Shown piece after piece: positions 51,281 through 60,004 of a stretch of 64,000 nt of DNA (position 1 is the first letter of the stretch; each line of letters begins with the position of its first letter). A model generated the notes under the pieces. The model was given only the letters and a program-made list of their open reading frames with translations, did no database searches and was not told the DNA's origin. The stretch spans positions 125,425 through 189,424 of the forward strand of contig NZ_LQBL01000003.1 of the NCBI RefSeq assembly GCF_001483745.1, given 5' to 3'. This DNA comes from Serinicoccus chungangensis. Its GTDB lineage: Bacteria; Actinomycetota; Actinomycetes; Actinomycetales; Dermatophilaceae. The translations under genes were made by a program, and so were the position numbers.

Positions 51281-51955
51281 ATGCGAGGACAGCTGCTGGA
51301 GCAGGCCGAACGTCACGGCGAGCCGGGGCGGTTCACCCTGCAGAACCCCCGGATGCTCAAGGTCGACCTCGGCGGCACGGGAGGGTTCTTCTACGCCATG
51401 CAGGGGTCCATGGTCGCCTACCAGGGCGACGTCGACTTCGCCTACGAGGGCGCGGGCGGGGCCGCCAAGCTCTTCAAGAAGGCCTTCACCGGCGAGGGCA
51501 TGTCGCTCATGAAGGTCTCCGGCAGCGGGGACGTGTTCCTCGCCAAGGACGCCGACGAGATCTTCGTGCTGGAGCTGGAGGACGAGCAGGTCACCGTGAA
51601 CGGCAAGAACGTCCTGGCGTTCGAGAGCAGTCTGCGGTGGGACATCAACCGCGTCGAGGGCGCCTCGATGCTCACGGGTGGCTTGTTCAACACGACCTTC
51701 AGCGGCTCGGGGATGATCGCCGTGCTGGCCCACGGCGACCCGGTGGTGCTGCAGGTCGACGCCCCGACCTTCGTCGACATGCAGTCGGCCGTCCTGTGGT
51801 CCGGCGGCCTGCGCTCCTCGGTCCGCAAGACGGCCCGGCTCGGCGCCGTCGTCGGCCGGGGCTCGGGCGAGGCCTATCAGCTCGCGCTCACCGGCTCGGG
51901 CGTCGTCGTCGTGCAGGCCTCCGAGGGGCACCCGCCACCCTCCAGCAGCAGCTGA
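51281..51955 (+). CDS. AIM24 family protein
   Basis: A 224-residue beta-sandwich protein of the AIM24/TRAP-like family: LKVDLGGTGGFFYAMQGSMVAYQG at the start, GEGMSLMKVSGSGDVFLAKDA in the middle, and VDMQSAVLWSGGL later. The family is named after a yeast mitochondrial protein; the bacterial role is unknown. TAGCCT (51269-51274) ends 6 bases before the ATG, so the gene is leaderless. A strong terminator follows. Confidence 0.9.
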   Translation: MRGQLLEQAERHGEPGRFTLQNPRMLKVDLGGTGGFFYAMQGSMVAYQGDVDFAYEGAGGAAKLFKKAFTGEGMSLMKVSGSGDVFLAKDADEIFVLELEDEQVTVNGKNVLAFESSLRWDINRVEGASMLTGGLFNTTFSGSGMIAVLAHGDPVVLQVDAPTFVDMQSAVLWSGGLRSSVRKTARLGAVVGRGSGEAYQLALTGSGVVVVQASEGHPPPSSSS

Positions 51956-52044
51956 CCCCCGACGTCCCGGGGACACGCCCGCCCCGACCGGCTCATCCGC
52001 GCACGTGCGTCGATGAGCCGTTCGCCCCCGGCGTGTCTGCGGAC

Positions 52045-52086
52045 ATGACGACGGCCCCCACCGCATCCGGTGGGGGCCGTCGTCAT
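52045..52086. terminator. Bidirectional terminator
   Basis: Perfect 18-bp arms (52045-52062 and 52069-52086) with a GCATCC loop. It lies between the AIM24 gene and the convergent tRNA-Arg(ACG) and can end both transcripts. Confidence 0.9.
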
Positions 52087-52101
52087 CTGTCTCAACCAGA
52101 G

Positions 52102-52174
52102 CGCGCCCGAAGGGATTCGAACCCCTAACCTTCTGATCCGTAGTCAGATGCTCTATCCGTTGAGCTACGGGCGC
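52102..52174 (-). tRNA. tRNA-Arg (anticodon ACG)
   Basis: The acceptor stem is GCGCCCG/CGGGCGC, the anticodon loop CTACGGA gives ACG, and the T arm is GGGGTTCGAATCCC. CCA is not encoded. A34 of this tRNA is the standard TadA substrate (inosine, reading CGU/CGC/CGA); tadA is at 30842-31348. TAGAGT lies a short distance upstream as a possible -10 box. Confidence 0.95.
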
Positions 52175-52241
52175 TGGCGATCAGCAACTCTAACGGATCG
52201 GCGCTCACCCGTCCTAATCGCCGTCCGCCCGCCTCGCGGTC

Positions 52242-53009
52242 CTACAGCAGGGCCAGGATCTCCTGGGCCAGCACGAGCACCCCCATGACGAGCACGAACC
52301 AGCCGAAGGCGGTGTGCAGCCGGTCTGGGTGGACCCGCGCGACGAGCCGGCCGCCGACCAGCGCCCCGACGACGGCGGCCAGGGTGACGACCCCCGCCGT
52401 CCCCCAGTCGATGCTCACCGAGGACAGGTAGCCCGCGAGCCCCGCCCCGGACTTCATCGTGATGACCACCAGCGAGGTGCCGACGGCCACCGGCATCGAC
52501 AGTCCCCCGAGCAGCACCAGCGCGGGCACCACGAGGAAGCCCCCGCCCGCCCCCACGATGCCCGTGACGAACCCGACCACCAACCCCTCGGCGACGACGA
52601 GCACCCACGACCCCGAGCCGTGGCCCTCACCAGGCTCGGGCCCGGACCGGCGGCGCAGCATGGCCCAGGCCGTCGCCAGCATCATCACCGCGAAGGCGAG
52701 GAGCAGCAGGGTGCCGGGGAGGAACTCGGCCACCCGCCCGCCGAGGTAGGCACCCACCATGGCGACGCCGCCGAAGAGCAGCCCGGTCCGCCACCGCACC
52801 CGCCCGGCCCGGGCGTGGGCGAGGGTGGCGACCGCGCTGGTGACGCCGACGACGAGCAGGGACGTGGCGATCGCCTCCTTGGCGTCCATGCCGGCGACGT
52901 AGACCAGCACCGGGACGGTGAGGATCGAGCCCCCACCCCCGAGCAGGCCGAGCGACAGGCCGACGAGGACGGCGAGGGCGGCGACGAGGACGATCACGGG
53001 ACTCAGCAT
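52242..53009 (-). CDS. TauE/SafE (TSUP) family membrane transporter
   Basis: 255 residues with about eight hydrophobic helices in two repeats, each opening with the Gly-rich family motif: [20 protein letters not shown] and [20 protein letters not shown]. The family exports or imports sulfur anions or sulfoacetate-like compounds. Directly upstream of the ATG is a perfect palindrome of CsoR/CstR type, whose GGGGGG arm also serves as ribosome binding site. Sulfur stress control is plausible but no such repressor gene is in the window. Confidence 0.9.
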   Translation of the reverse strand: MLSPVIVLVAALAVLVGLSLGLLGGGGSILTVPVLVYVAGMDAKEAIATSLLVVGVTSAVATLAHARAGRVRWRTGLLFGGVAMVGAYLGGRVAEFLPGTLLLLAFAVMMLATAWAMLRRRSGPEPGEGHGSGSWVLVVAEGLVVGFVTGIVGAGGGFLVVPALVLLGGLSMPVAVGTSLVVITMKSGAGLAGYLSSVSIDWGTAGVVTLAAVVGALVGGRLVARVHPDRLHTAFGWFVLVMGVLVLAQEILALL

Positions 53010-53029
53010 ACATACCCCCCGGGGTATGT
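53010..53029. promoter_or_regulatory. CsoR/CstR-type operator palindrome
   Basis: ACATACCCC, two C, GGGGTATGT: perfect 9-bp arms. It immediately precedes the start codon of the TauE-type gene. The ATACCCC...GGGGTAT layout resembles operators of the CsoR/CstR repressor family (copper or persulfide sensing). The identity of the repressor is inference. Confidence 0.6.
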
Positions 53030-53176
53030 AGTGACACTCGCCCGGCTGTGACCAACGCCGCACGAGGACGGCCGGCAGATGGCTGCCGTGGGCCGCCGGC
53101 CGGCGCTACCGTGGGAGGACCGGGGCGGCGCTGCCCCGGTCACCCGCGACTGGCGACGAGGCCAGGGAGGACGGCC

Positions 53177-55006
53177 ATGCCCGACATCACGACCACCGGT
53201 GGCACCCGCCACGCCGCGCTGGACGCCTGGGTGAGGGAGGTGGCCGCCCACACCCGCCCGGACCGTGTCGTCTGGGTGGACGGGTCCGACGAGGAACGGC
53301 GCACCATCGAGCAGATCCTCGTGGCCGCGGGCACCGCCAGCCCGCTCGCCGAGGAGCGGATCCCGCACTCCTACCTGGCGCTGTCGGACCCCGACGACGT
53401 CGCCCGGGTCGAGGACCGCACCTTCATCTGCTCGGTCGAGGAGAAGGATGCGGGGCACACCAACAACTGGGTGGCGCCGCAGCAGATGAAGGACGAGCTG
53501 TGGCCGCGGTTCGCCGGCTCCATGGCCGGCCGGACGATGTACGTCATCCCCTTCGTCATGGGCCACCTCGACGCCCACGACCCCAAGTTCGGCGTGGAGC
53601 TGACCGACAGCCCCTACGTCGTCGCGTCCATGCGCATCATGGCGCGGGTCGGCACCCCGGTGCTGGAGCGCATGGAGCAGTTCCAGGCCCCCTACGTCCA
53701 GGGACTGCACTCGCTCGGGGCGCCGCTGCAGCCGGGCGAGCAGGACGTGCCCTGGCCCTGCAACGAGGACAAGTACATCGTGCACTTCCCCGAGGAGCGG
53801 GCCATCTGGTCCTACGGCTCGGGCTACGGCGGCAACGCGCTGCTCGGCAAGAAGTGCTACGCCCTGCGGATCGCGTCGGCCATCGCCCGCGACGAGGGCT
53901 GGATGGCCGAGCACATGCTCATCCTCAAGCTCACCGGCCCGGACGGGGCCGTGCACTACGTCGCCGGCGCCTTCCCCTCGGCCTGCGGCAAGACCAACCT
54001 GGCGATGATCCGCCCGACGGTGCCGGGGTGGACCGCCGAGCTCGTGGGGGACGACATCGCCTGGATGCGCTTCGGCGAGGACGGCCGCCTGTATGCCGTG
54101 AACCCGGAGTTCGGGCTGTTCGGCGTGGCCCCGGGCACCAACGCCCGCACCAACCCCGTGGCGATGGAGACGATCGAGGCCGGGAACTCGATCTTCACCA
54201 ACGTGGCGCGCACGCCGGAGGGCGGCGTGTGGTGGGAGGACCTGACCGAGGAGGAGCCGCCCGAGCTCACCGACTGGCACGGCCAGGCCTGGTCCCCCGG
54301 CAGCGGCCGCACGGCCGCGCACCCCAACAGCCGCTTCTGCACCCCCATCACCCAGGTGCCGACGCTGGCGCCGGAGTACCACCGGCCGGACGGGGTGCCG
54401 ATCTCGGCGATCCTCTTCGGCGGGCGCCGCAGGACGACGGTGCCGCTGGTGACGCAGGCCCGCGACTGGCAGCACGGCACCTTCCTCGGCGCCACCCTCT
54501 CCTCGGAGACCACCGCCGCCGCCAAGGGCGCCGTCGGGGTCGTCCGCCGCGACCCGATGGCGATGCTGCCCTTCATCGGGTACGACGCGGGCGACTACCT
54601 GGGCCACTGGCTGGAGGTCGGCAAGCAGGCCGACGCCTCCCGGCTGCCCCAGATCTTCCTGGTCAACTGGTTCCGCCGGGACGCCGACGGCTCGTTCCTG
54701 TGGCCCGGCTTCGGCGAGAACTCCCGGGTGCTGACGTGGATCGTCCGACGGCTGGAGGGCGAGGTCGAGGCGCAGGAGTCCCCCATCGGCTACCAGCCCC
54801 TGCCGGAGGACCTGGACGTGTCCGGCCTGGACCTCACCACGCAGGACGTGGCGGCAGCGCTGGAGTTCGACGCCGCCGAGTGGGAGGCTGAGCTTCCCTT
54901 GATCAAGGAGTGGTTCGCCGCCTTCAACCCCGGGTCCCTCCCGGCGGCGATGGAGGACGAGCTGGCCATCCTCGAGCAACGACTGCAGGAGGTCACCCAC
55001 CCATGA
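53177..55006 (+). CDS. pckG: Phosphoenolpyruvate carboxykinase (GTP)
   Basis: A 609-residue gluconeogenic enzyme converting oxaloacetate and GTP to PEP. The GTP-type signature is [13 protein letters not shown] (about residues 264-276), holding the P-loop and reactive Cys. Other parts are [25 protein letters not shown] and [17 protein letters not shown] lies 7 bases before ATG 53177. The leader has a 9-bp hairpin (53118-53141). The next gene overlaps by 4 bases. Confidence 0.97.
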   Translation: MPDITTTGGTRHAALDAWVREVAAHTRPDRVVWVDGSDEERRTIEQILVAAGTASPLAEERIPHSYLALSDPDDVARVEDRTFICSVEEKDAGHTNNWVAPQQMKDELWPRFAGSMAGRTMYVIPFVMGHLDAHDPKFGVELTDSPYVVASMRIMARVGTPVLERMEQFQAPYVQGLHSLGAPLQPGEQDVPWPCNEDKYIVHFPEERAIWSYGSGYGGNALLGKKCYALRIASAIARDEGWMAEHMLILKLTGPDGAVHYVAGAFPSACGKTNLAMIRPTVPGWTAELVGDDIAWMRFGEDGRLYAVNPEFGLFGVAPGTNARTNPVAMETIEAGNSIFTNVARTPEGGVWWEDLTEEEPPELTDWHGQAWSPGSGRTAAHPNSRFCTPITQVPTLAPEYHRPDGVPISAILFGGRRRTTVPLVTQARDWQHGTFLGATLSSETTAAAKGAVGVVRRDPMAMLPFIGYDAGDYLGHWLEVGKQADASRLPQIFLVNWFRRDADGSFLWPGFGENSRVLTWIVRRLEGEVEAQESPIGYQPLPEDLDVSGLDLTTQDVAAALEFDAAEWEAELPLIKEWFAAFNPGSLPAAMEDELAILEQRLQEVTHP

Positions 55007-55296
55007 GCATCATCCCGGGCTCCGAGCCCCGCCCCGAGGGCAGCCGGCCCATGCTGGCCGACGAGCCGCTGCCGCCGGGAGAGCACGACATCGAGGAGAC
55101 GGTCGACGCGCTCGCCCAGCAGGAGCGCGAGGAGGGCTCGGACGAGGCCGCCCAGGCGCAGGAGTCGAAGGAGACCCAGGGGGACCCGGCCCCGGAGGAC
55201 GACGAGGACGCCGAGAACACCGACGACGCGGACGGCTCCGGCCAGGAGGGCCAGGACCCCAACGACCCGGAGCAGGACGCGCCCGACGTCTCCTGA
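55003..55296 (+). CDS. Acidic hypothetical protein coupled to pckG
   Basis: 97 residues, rich in Asp, Glu, Gln and Pro, with no predicted membrane segment or cysteine. The N-terminal third ([33 protein letters not shown]) is less biased and may be the conserved part. Its ATG overlaps the pckG stop (ATGA), so it is co-translated. I do not recognise a family. Confidence 0.6.
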   Translation: MSIIPGSEPRPEGSRPMLADEPLPPGEHDIEETVDALAQQEREEGSDEAAQAQESKETQGDPAPEDDEDAENTDDADGSGQEGQDPNDPEQDAPDVS

Positions 55297-55314
55297 GCAG
55301 GCGTCGTGCACGGC

Positions 55315-55347
55315 AGAACCCCCGGGCCACCAGGGCTCGGGGGTTCT
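55315..55347. terminator. Bidirectional terminator
   Basis: AGAACCCCCG and CGGGGGTTCT form a 10-bp stem with a partly paired interior. It lies between the gene coupled to pckG and the convergent tRNA-Ser(GCU). The outer stem resembles the terminator at 30654-30682. Confidence 0.75.
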
Positions 55348-55368
55348 CGTCGCGCGTGGCGACCGGGG

Positions 55369-55460
55369 CGGAGGTGGAGGGATTTGAACCCTCGATCGGG
55401 CTATAAACCCGAAACCCGCTTAGCAGGCGGGCGCCATAGACCAGACTAGGCGACACCTCC
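55369..55460 (-). tRNA. tRNA-Ser (anticodon GCU)
   Basis: A class II tRNA with acceptor stem GGAGGTG/CACCTCC, anticodon loop CTGCTAA giving GCU (reads AGC/AGU), a long variable arm and T arm GGGTTCAAATCCC. CCA is not encoded. Confidence 0.95.
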
Positions 55461-55472
55461 ACGGCGTGGATC

Positions 55473-55501
55473 AGGTTACCTGTCATGCTGGGCGCGACCA
55501 A
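55473..55501 (-). promoter_or_regulatory. Promoter of tRNA-Ser(GCU)
   Basis: On the minus strand TTGGTC (55501-55496), 17 bases, TAACCT (55478-55473), ending 12 bases before the tRNA 5' end. Confidence 0.65.
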
Positions 55502-55577
55502 ACCCCTCCTTCCCAGCCCGGCACCAGGGTCCGGAGGGAGAGTAAGGTTCGTCCTCGACCCGAAAGGCACCTCCGGC

Positions 55578-57176
55578 ATGACTGACTCCCGTGGCTCGTC
55601 CGACCCCGGGTCCGACGCACCCGCGCCGCGGTCGCGGTCGAGCGCCGAGCAGCCGGAGCAGGGCGAGGGGGTCGGTCGGGCGGCAGGGCTGACCACGCTC
55701 AGCGCGGTCGTGCCGGGGGCGGGGCTGCTGGGCACGTCACGGCGGCGCCTGGGTCTGGTGATCCTGGGGCTGGCCGCGCTCGCCCTGGTCGTCCTGGCCG
55801 CATACGCGCTCACCAACGGGCTCACAACCACGGCCCTGCAGACCGCTGCCGACACCGGGCGGCTGCGGACCATCGCGGTGGTGCTCGTGCTGGGGACGCT
55901 GGTGTGGGTCGCGGCCATCGCCCTCACCGCGCTCGCTGCGGCGCCGCGGCGTCTCTCCCGCGGCCAGCGGGCTGCCCTGACCACCCTGACGGCCGTGCTG
56001 TGCCTCGCGGTGACCGCTCCCGCCGTGCTCGGGGTCCGCTACATCTCCGCCCACGTCGACGCGGTGGACAAGGTCTTCGAGGCCGGCGGGGGCACCGTCG
56101 GCGGGGGCGGGAGCAGCAGCGGCGCGACCCCCACCTCGGTCGTCGGCGACGACCCGGACGACCCGTGGAAGGACCTGCCCCGGGTCAACGTCCTGCTGCT
56201 GGGCTCGGACGCCGCCGAGGCCCGGGAGGGCACCCGCACCGACACCATGATCGTCGCCAGCATCGACACGCGGACCGGCGACAGCGTGCTCTTCTCGGTC
56301 CCGCGCAACCTGCAGAACGTCCCCCTCCCCCGCGACAACCCGCTGCACGAGGTCTACGGCCCGGTCTACGACTGCGGCGACCAGTGCCTCATGAACAGCA
56401 TCTGGACCGAGGCGGAGCTCACCGCGCAGGAGCACCCGGAGTGGTACGCCGACGACCCTAACCCGGGTCAGACCGCGACGCGCGAGGTGCTCTCCGGGAT
56501 CCTCGGCATACCCATCCACCACACGGTCATCGTCAACATGCGCGGCTTCGCCGACCTCGTCGACGCGATGGGGGGCGTGCTCGTCAACGTGCAGGAGCGC
56601 ATCCCGATCGGGGGCTCCACCTACACGGACGCCAACGGCACCCTGCAGCTGGACCCCACCTCCGACTACGAGTGGCTGGAGCCGGGACCGCAGCGGCTGG
56701 ACGGGCCGCAGGCCCTGGCCTACTCCCGCTCCCGGGTGACGACCGACGACTTCTCCCGCATGCGACGGCAGCGGTGCATGGTGGCGGCGGTCGTGGACCA
56801 GGTCAACCCCATGACCATGCTGCAGCGCTACCCCCAGATCATCGGCGCGGTGGGCGACAACGTGCTCACCGACCTGCCGCAGGAGGACCTCGACGAGTGG
56901 GCCGGCCTGGTGCTGCAGGTCCAGGACGGCACCATGCGCAGCCTGCCGTTCACCGGCGCCAACATCGACACCGTGGACCCGAACTACTCGCAGATCCGCG
57001 CCCGGGTCTACGAGGCGCTCAACCCGGCGCCGGAGCCCCCGGCGCCGGAGCCGAGCGAGGCCCCCACGGCCCGCGACGACGCCGCGCCGACCACGGAGCC
57101 GCCCGCGCCGGACACCCCGACGACGACCGAGGAGCCCAGCGACGAGCTCGAGGACGTCGGCGCCGTCTGCGACTGA
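55578..57176 (+). CDS. LytR-CpsA-Psr (LCP) family protein
   Basis: 532 residues. A disordered cytosolic start is followed by three membrane helices (about residues 55-155) and an extracytoplasmic LCP domain (residues 195-490): NVLLLGSDAAEAREGTRTDTMIVAS, SVPRNLQ, INMRGF-like VIVNMRGFADLVDAMGGV and AYSRSRVTTDDFSRMRRQR carry the conserved Arg and Asp residues. LCP proteins attach polymers such as teichoic acid or arabinogalactan to peptidoglycan. A Pro/Glu/Thr-rich tail ends with Cys. GAAAGG precedes the ATG. Confidence 0.93.
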   Translation: MTDSRGSSDPGSDAPAPRSRSSAEQPEQGEGVGRAAGLTTLSAVVPGAGLLGTSRRRLGLVILGLAALALVVLAAYALTNGLTTTALQTAADTGRLRTIAVVLVLGTLVWVAAIALTALAAAPRRLSRGQRAALTTLTAVLCLAVTAPAVLGVRYISAHVDAVDKVFEAGGGTVGGGGSSSGATPTSVVGDDPDDPWKDLPRVNVLLLGSDAAEAREGTRTDTMIVASIDTRTGDSVLFSVPRNLQNVPLPRDNPLHEVYGPVYDCGDQCLMNSIWTEAELTAQEHPEWYADDPNPGQTATREVLSGILGIPIHHTVIVNMRGFADLVDAMGGVLVNVQERIPIGGSTYTDANGTLQLDPTSDYEWLEPGPQRLDGPQALAYSRSRVTTDDFSRMRRQRCMVAAVVDQVNPMTMLQRYPQIIGAVGDNVLTDLPQEDLDEWAGLVLQVQDGTMRSLPFTGANIDTVDPNYSQIRARVYEALNPAPEPPAPEPSEAPTARDDAAPTTEPPAPDTPTTTEEPSDELEDVGAVCD

Positions 57177-57191
57177 GTTCCCCCGGTATGC

Positions 57192-57230
57192 CGAAGGCCC
57201 CCGCCACCTCGAGGGTGACGGGGGCCTTCG
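57192..57230. terminator. Bidirectional terminator
   Basis: CGAAGGCCCCCG and CGGGGGCCTTCG arms with a partly paired centre. It lies between the LCP gene and the convergent cold-shock gene; a GGTATGCCG copy overlaps its left edge. Confidence 0.8.
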
Positions 57231-57254
57231 CGGAAGGTTGTGGAACGACCTACC

Positions 57255-57458
57255 TCAGACGGGGCGAACGGCGTCCGCCTGCGGCCCCTTGGGGCTCTGG
57301 GTGACGTCGAACTCGACCCGCTGGGCCTCCTCGAGCGTCCGGTAGCCGTTGGTCTCGATGGCCGAGTAGTGGACGAACACGTCGGGGCCACCGCCATCCT
57401 GAGCGATGAAGCCGAAGCCCTTCTCCGCGTTGAACCACTTCACGGTTCCCTGTGCCAT
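57255..57458 (-). CDS. Cold-shock domain protein
   Basis: A 67-residue OB-fold nucleic acid chaperone. RNP1-like KGFGFI and RNP2-like VFVHYSAI motifs are intact. AGAAAGAAGA lies before ATG 57458. An AT-richer upstream stretch of about 120 bases suggests the long 5' leader usual for cold-shock genes. At 67 residues it is the standard short CspA type. Confidence 0.96.
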   Translation of the reverse strand: MAQGTVKWFNAEKGFGFIAQDGGGPDVFVHYSAIETNGYRTLEEAQRVEFDVTQSPKGPQADAVRPV

Positions 57459-57669
57459 GGGCGATCTTCTTTCTGATGTGCTGTGCATGTGCAACCGACC
57501 GCAGGGTGCGAACGGTGGTGGTGGTGAACCCCCCAGCTCACTCGCGAGAAGATACAACGCCAACCGAGACACCACGCTATCAGCCGGAAGGCCCGATGGT
57601 GACATCCGAGGGCCGTGCGATGATGGGCAGCACGCCAGGCGCGGTCCGCACGCGGGCCGACCGAGGCCT

Positions 57670-57752
57670 GGAGGGTTCGCATAGTGGCCGAGTGCAGGCG
57701 CCTTGAAAGCGCCCGAGGGAAACCTCCGTGGGTTCGAATCCCACACCCTCCG
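57670..57752 (+). tRNA. tRNA-Ser (anticodon UGA)
   Basis: A class II tRNA with acceptor stem GGAGGGT/ACCCTCC, anticodon loop CTTGAAA giving UGA, long variable arm and T arm GGGTTCGAATCCC. CCA is not encoded. It is the fourth serine isoacceptor in the window and the only one on the plus strand. Confidence 0.95.
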
Positions 57753-57848
57753 CGCGCACGTCCGCCCCGCAGCAGGCGATCCCGGCGGACGTCCCGCCGA
57801 CTGCGCGGTAGGGTCGGAGCGAACGCAGACCCACGAGAAGGAGTCAAC

Positions 57849-58196
57849 ATGCGCAACAAGCTGTTGCTGCTGGTCGGCGCCGCCGCCGGCTACGTCCTCG
57901 GCGCCCGCGCCGGCCGCGAGCGCTACGACCAGATCGCCGACCAGGCCAGCAAGGCCTGGGGCAACCCCAAGGTCCAGGAGACCGTGGAGCAGGTCAAGGC
58001 CAAGGCGCCCGAGCTCGGCCAGAAGGTCAGCGAGCAGGCCAAGGTCACCGCCGACGGCGTGAAGTCCAAGGTCACCGGGCACGAGAGCACCGGCCAGGAC
58101 GGCACCTACGAGAACGCCACCGGCAGCCTCGACGCCGACGGCGACGCCACGATCGACGCCACCGGGTTCGGCCCGGGCGGGGAGAAGCTCCCCTGA
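57849..58196 (+). CDS. YtxH-like membrane-anchored helical protein
   Basis: 115 residues: a short hydrophobic N-terminal helix ([21 protein letters not shown]) typical of YtxH-like proteins, then an amphipathic helix (residues 25-75) and a disordered acidic tail. AGAAGGAG lies 6 bases before the ATG. A strong terminator follows. Probably a membrane-associated stress protein; this is inferred from family resemblance. Confidence 0.75.
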   Translation: MRNKLLLLVGAAAGYVLGARAGRERYDQIADQASKAWGNPKVQETVEQVKAKAPELGQKVSEQAKVTADGVKSKVTGHESTGQDGTYENATGSLDADGDATIDATGFGPGGEKLP

Positions 58197-58209
58197 CCCA
58201 CCCCCGTAC

Positions 58210-58252
58210 ATGACGAAGGCCCACCCCCGCAGCGGGGGTGGGCTTTCGTCAT
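58210..58252. terminator. Bidirectional terminator
   Basis: Arms of about 20 bases (58210-58230 and 58233-58252) with one G-T wobble. It lies between the YtxH-like gene and the convergent cysE. Confidence 0.9.
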
Positions 58253-58297
58253 GCCGGGGCCGGCGGTGTCGCGCTCAGCGGGTATGCGGTGCCACGG

Positions 58298-58921
58298 CTA
58301 GATCCAGAGCGCGGGCTCGTCGTAGAGCGCCTCCTGCGGGTCCCGACCGGGATCCGGACGGCGCACCGTGGCGGGGATGCCGGTCGCGACCGCCATGGAG
58401 GGGACGTCCTTGGTGACCACCGCGTTGGCGCCCACCTGGGCGCCGTGGCCCACGACGATGTCCCCGAGGATCTTGGCGCCGGCGCCTACGGTGACGCCGT
58501 CGCCCAGGGTGGGGTGGCGCTTGACGGTGGGGTCCAGGGACCGCCCGCCGAGGGTCACGCCGTGGTAGAGCATGACGTCGTCACCGATCTCCGCGGTCGC
58601 CCCGATGACGACCCCCATCCCGTGGTCGACGAAGAACCGGCGGCCGATGGTGGCGCCGGGGTGGATCTCGACCCCGGTCGCGGCCCGTGCCGCCTGGGAG
58701 AGCAGCCGGGCCGGCAGGCGCCTGCCCGAGGTCCACAGGGCGTGGCTCGCCCGGTGGGCCCAGAGCGCGTGCAGCCCCGGCGAGGCCAGTGCCATCTCGA
58801 GCCGGCTGCTGGTCGCGGGGTCGCGCTCCACGGCGGCGTCGAGGTCCTCCCGGACCGCGTCCGTGGCACGGCGCACGATCTCCGCGCCACGGCGCGCGCC
58901 CCGGGTCAGCCAGGTCGGCAT
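58298..58921 (-). CDS. cysE: Serine O-acetyltransferase
   Basis: A 207-residue left-handed beta-helix acetyltransferase. The hexapeptide repeats begin at [11 protein letters not shown] and include [20 protein letters not shown] and [27 protein letters not shown]. It makes O-acetylserine for the CysK product of the preceding gene. ATG 58921 is 2 bases from the cysK stop, so the pair is an operon. The shorter N-terminus is of the EpsC type. Confidence 0.95.
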   Translation of the reverse strand: MPTWLTRGARRGAEIVRRATDAVREDLDAAVERDPATSSRLEMALASPGLHALWAHRASHALWTSGRRLPARLLSQAARAATGVEIHPGATIGRRFFVDHGMGVVIGATAEIGDDVMLYHGVTLGGRSLDPTVKRHPTLGDGVTVGAGAKILGDIVVGHGAQVGANAVVTKDVPSMAVATGIPATVRRPDPGRDPQEALYDEPALWI

Positions 58922-58923
58922 GG

Positions 58924-59859
58924 TCAGTCCCTCAGGTCCTCGAAGAGGACGGTCGAGAGGTAGCGCTCTCCGAAGGAGGGGATGATGACGACGATCGTCT
59001 TGCCCGCGTTCTCCGGACGCCTCGCCACCTGGAGCGCGCCCCACACGTTGGCCCCGGAGGAGATGCCCGCCAGGACACCCTCCTCGGTGGCCAGGGAGCG
59101 GGCCGTACGCAGCGAGTCGTCGAGGGCGACGTCGACGACCTCGTCGTAGAGCTCGGTGTCGAGGATCTCGGGGACGAAGTTGGCACCGAGGCCCTGGATC
59201 TTGTGCGGGCCCGGCTGACCGCCGGTGAGGATGGGGCTGTCGGCGGGCTCCACGACCACCAGGCCGACGTCGGGCTTCTGCTCGCGCAGGTAGCGGCCGG
59301 CGCCGGTGATGGTGCCCCCGGTGCCGACGCCCGCGACGAAGATGTCGACCTGGCCGTCGGTGTCGGCCCAGATCTCCGGGCCGGTCGTCTCGTAGTGCAC
59401 CTTGATGTTGGCCGGGTTGGCGAACTGCCGGGCCCGGACCGCGCCGCGCTCCTCGGCGATCTCGTCGGCCTTGGCGACGGCACCCTTCATCCCCTCCGGC
59501 CCCGGGGTGAGCACGAGCTCGGCGCCGTAGGCGCGCAACAGCGCGCGGCGCTCCATGCTCATGGTCTCGGGCATGGCCAGGACGACCTTGTAGCCGCGCG
59601 CGGCCCCCACCATGGCGAGGGCGATGCCGGTGTTGCCGGAGGTGCCCTCGACGATGGTGCCGCCGGGCTGGAGCTCGCCGGCCTCGACCGCGGCGTCGAT
59701 GATGGACGCACCGATGCGGTCCTTGACCGAGGCGGCGGGGTTCTGCGACTCCATCTTGAGCAGGACCTGGGCACCGTCGGCGATGCCCTTGCTCAGGCGG
59801 TTGAGGCGCACCAGCGGGGTGCCGCCGATGGCCTGGGTGATGTCGTCGTGGACGCGCAC
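58924..59859 (-). CDS. cysK: Cysteine synthase A (O-acetylserine sulfhydrylase)
   Basis: A 311-residue PLP enzyme making cysteine from O-acetylserine and sulfide. PLP lysine K46 lies in [15 protein letters not shown] and [11 protein letters not shown] bind substrate and phosphate. The start is GTG 59859 with GAAAGG 8 bases upstream. The leader has an AT-rich stretch around 59908-59940 with TATAAC, probably the -10 box, and a small hairpin whose arms are AGCAG and CTGCT. Confidence 0.96.
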   Translation of the reverse strand: MRVHDDITQAIGGTPLVRLNRLSKGIADGAQVLLKMESQNPAASVKDRIGASIIDAAVEAGELQPGGTIVEGTSGNTGIALAMVGAARGYKVVLAMPETMSMERRALLRAYGAELVLTPGPEGMKGAVAKADEIAEERGAVRARQFANPANIKVHYETTGPEIWADTDGQVDIFVAGVGTGGTITGAGRYLREQKPDVGLVVVEPADSPILTGGQPGPHKIQGLGANFVPEILDTELYDEVVDVALDDSLRTARSLATEEGVLAGISSGANVWGALQVARRPENAGKTIVVIIPSFGERYLSTVLFEDLRD

Positions 59860-60004
59860 GGGAGAAGCCTTTCGTCGCAGGGTCAGCAGGATGCTGCTCT
59901 CAGCACGTTATACATCATGCAACACCCTGTTATTCCCCGGATGCCGTCGCGCGGGCCGCCCGTGCGCGCTGCGTCCTGTCGGCGGCGACGACTACGCTGC
60001 CCCC

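Noticed and set aside
59883-59918. An 11-codon ORF ([11 protein letters not shown]) ending Cys-stop upstream of cysK, like the one before metY
   Set aside because: The likely -10 box TATAAC lies inside the ORF, so the transcript would start after its ATG; the resemblance to the metY case is probably chance.
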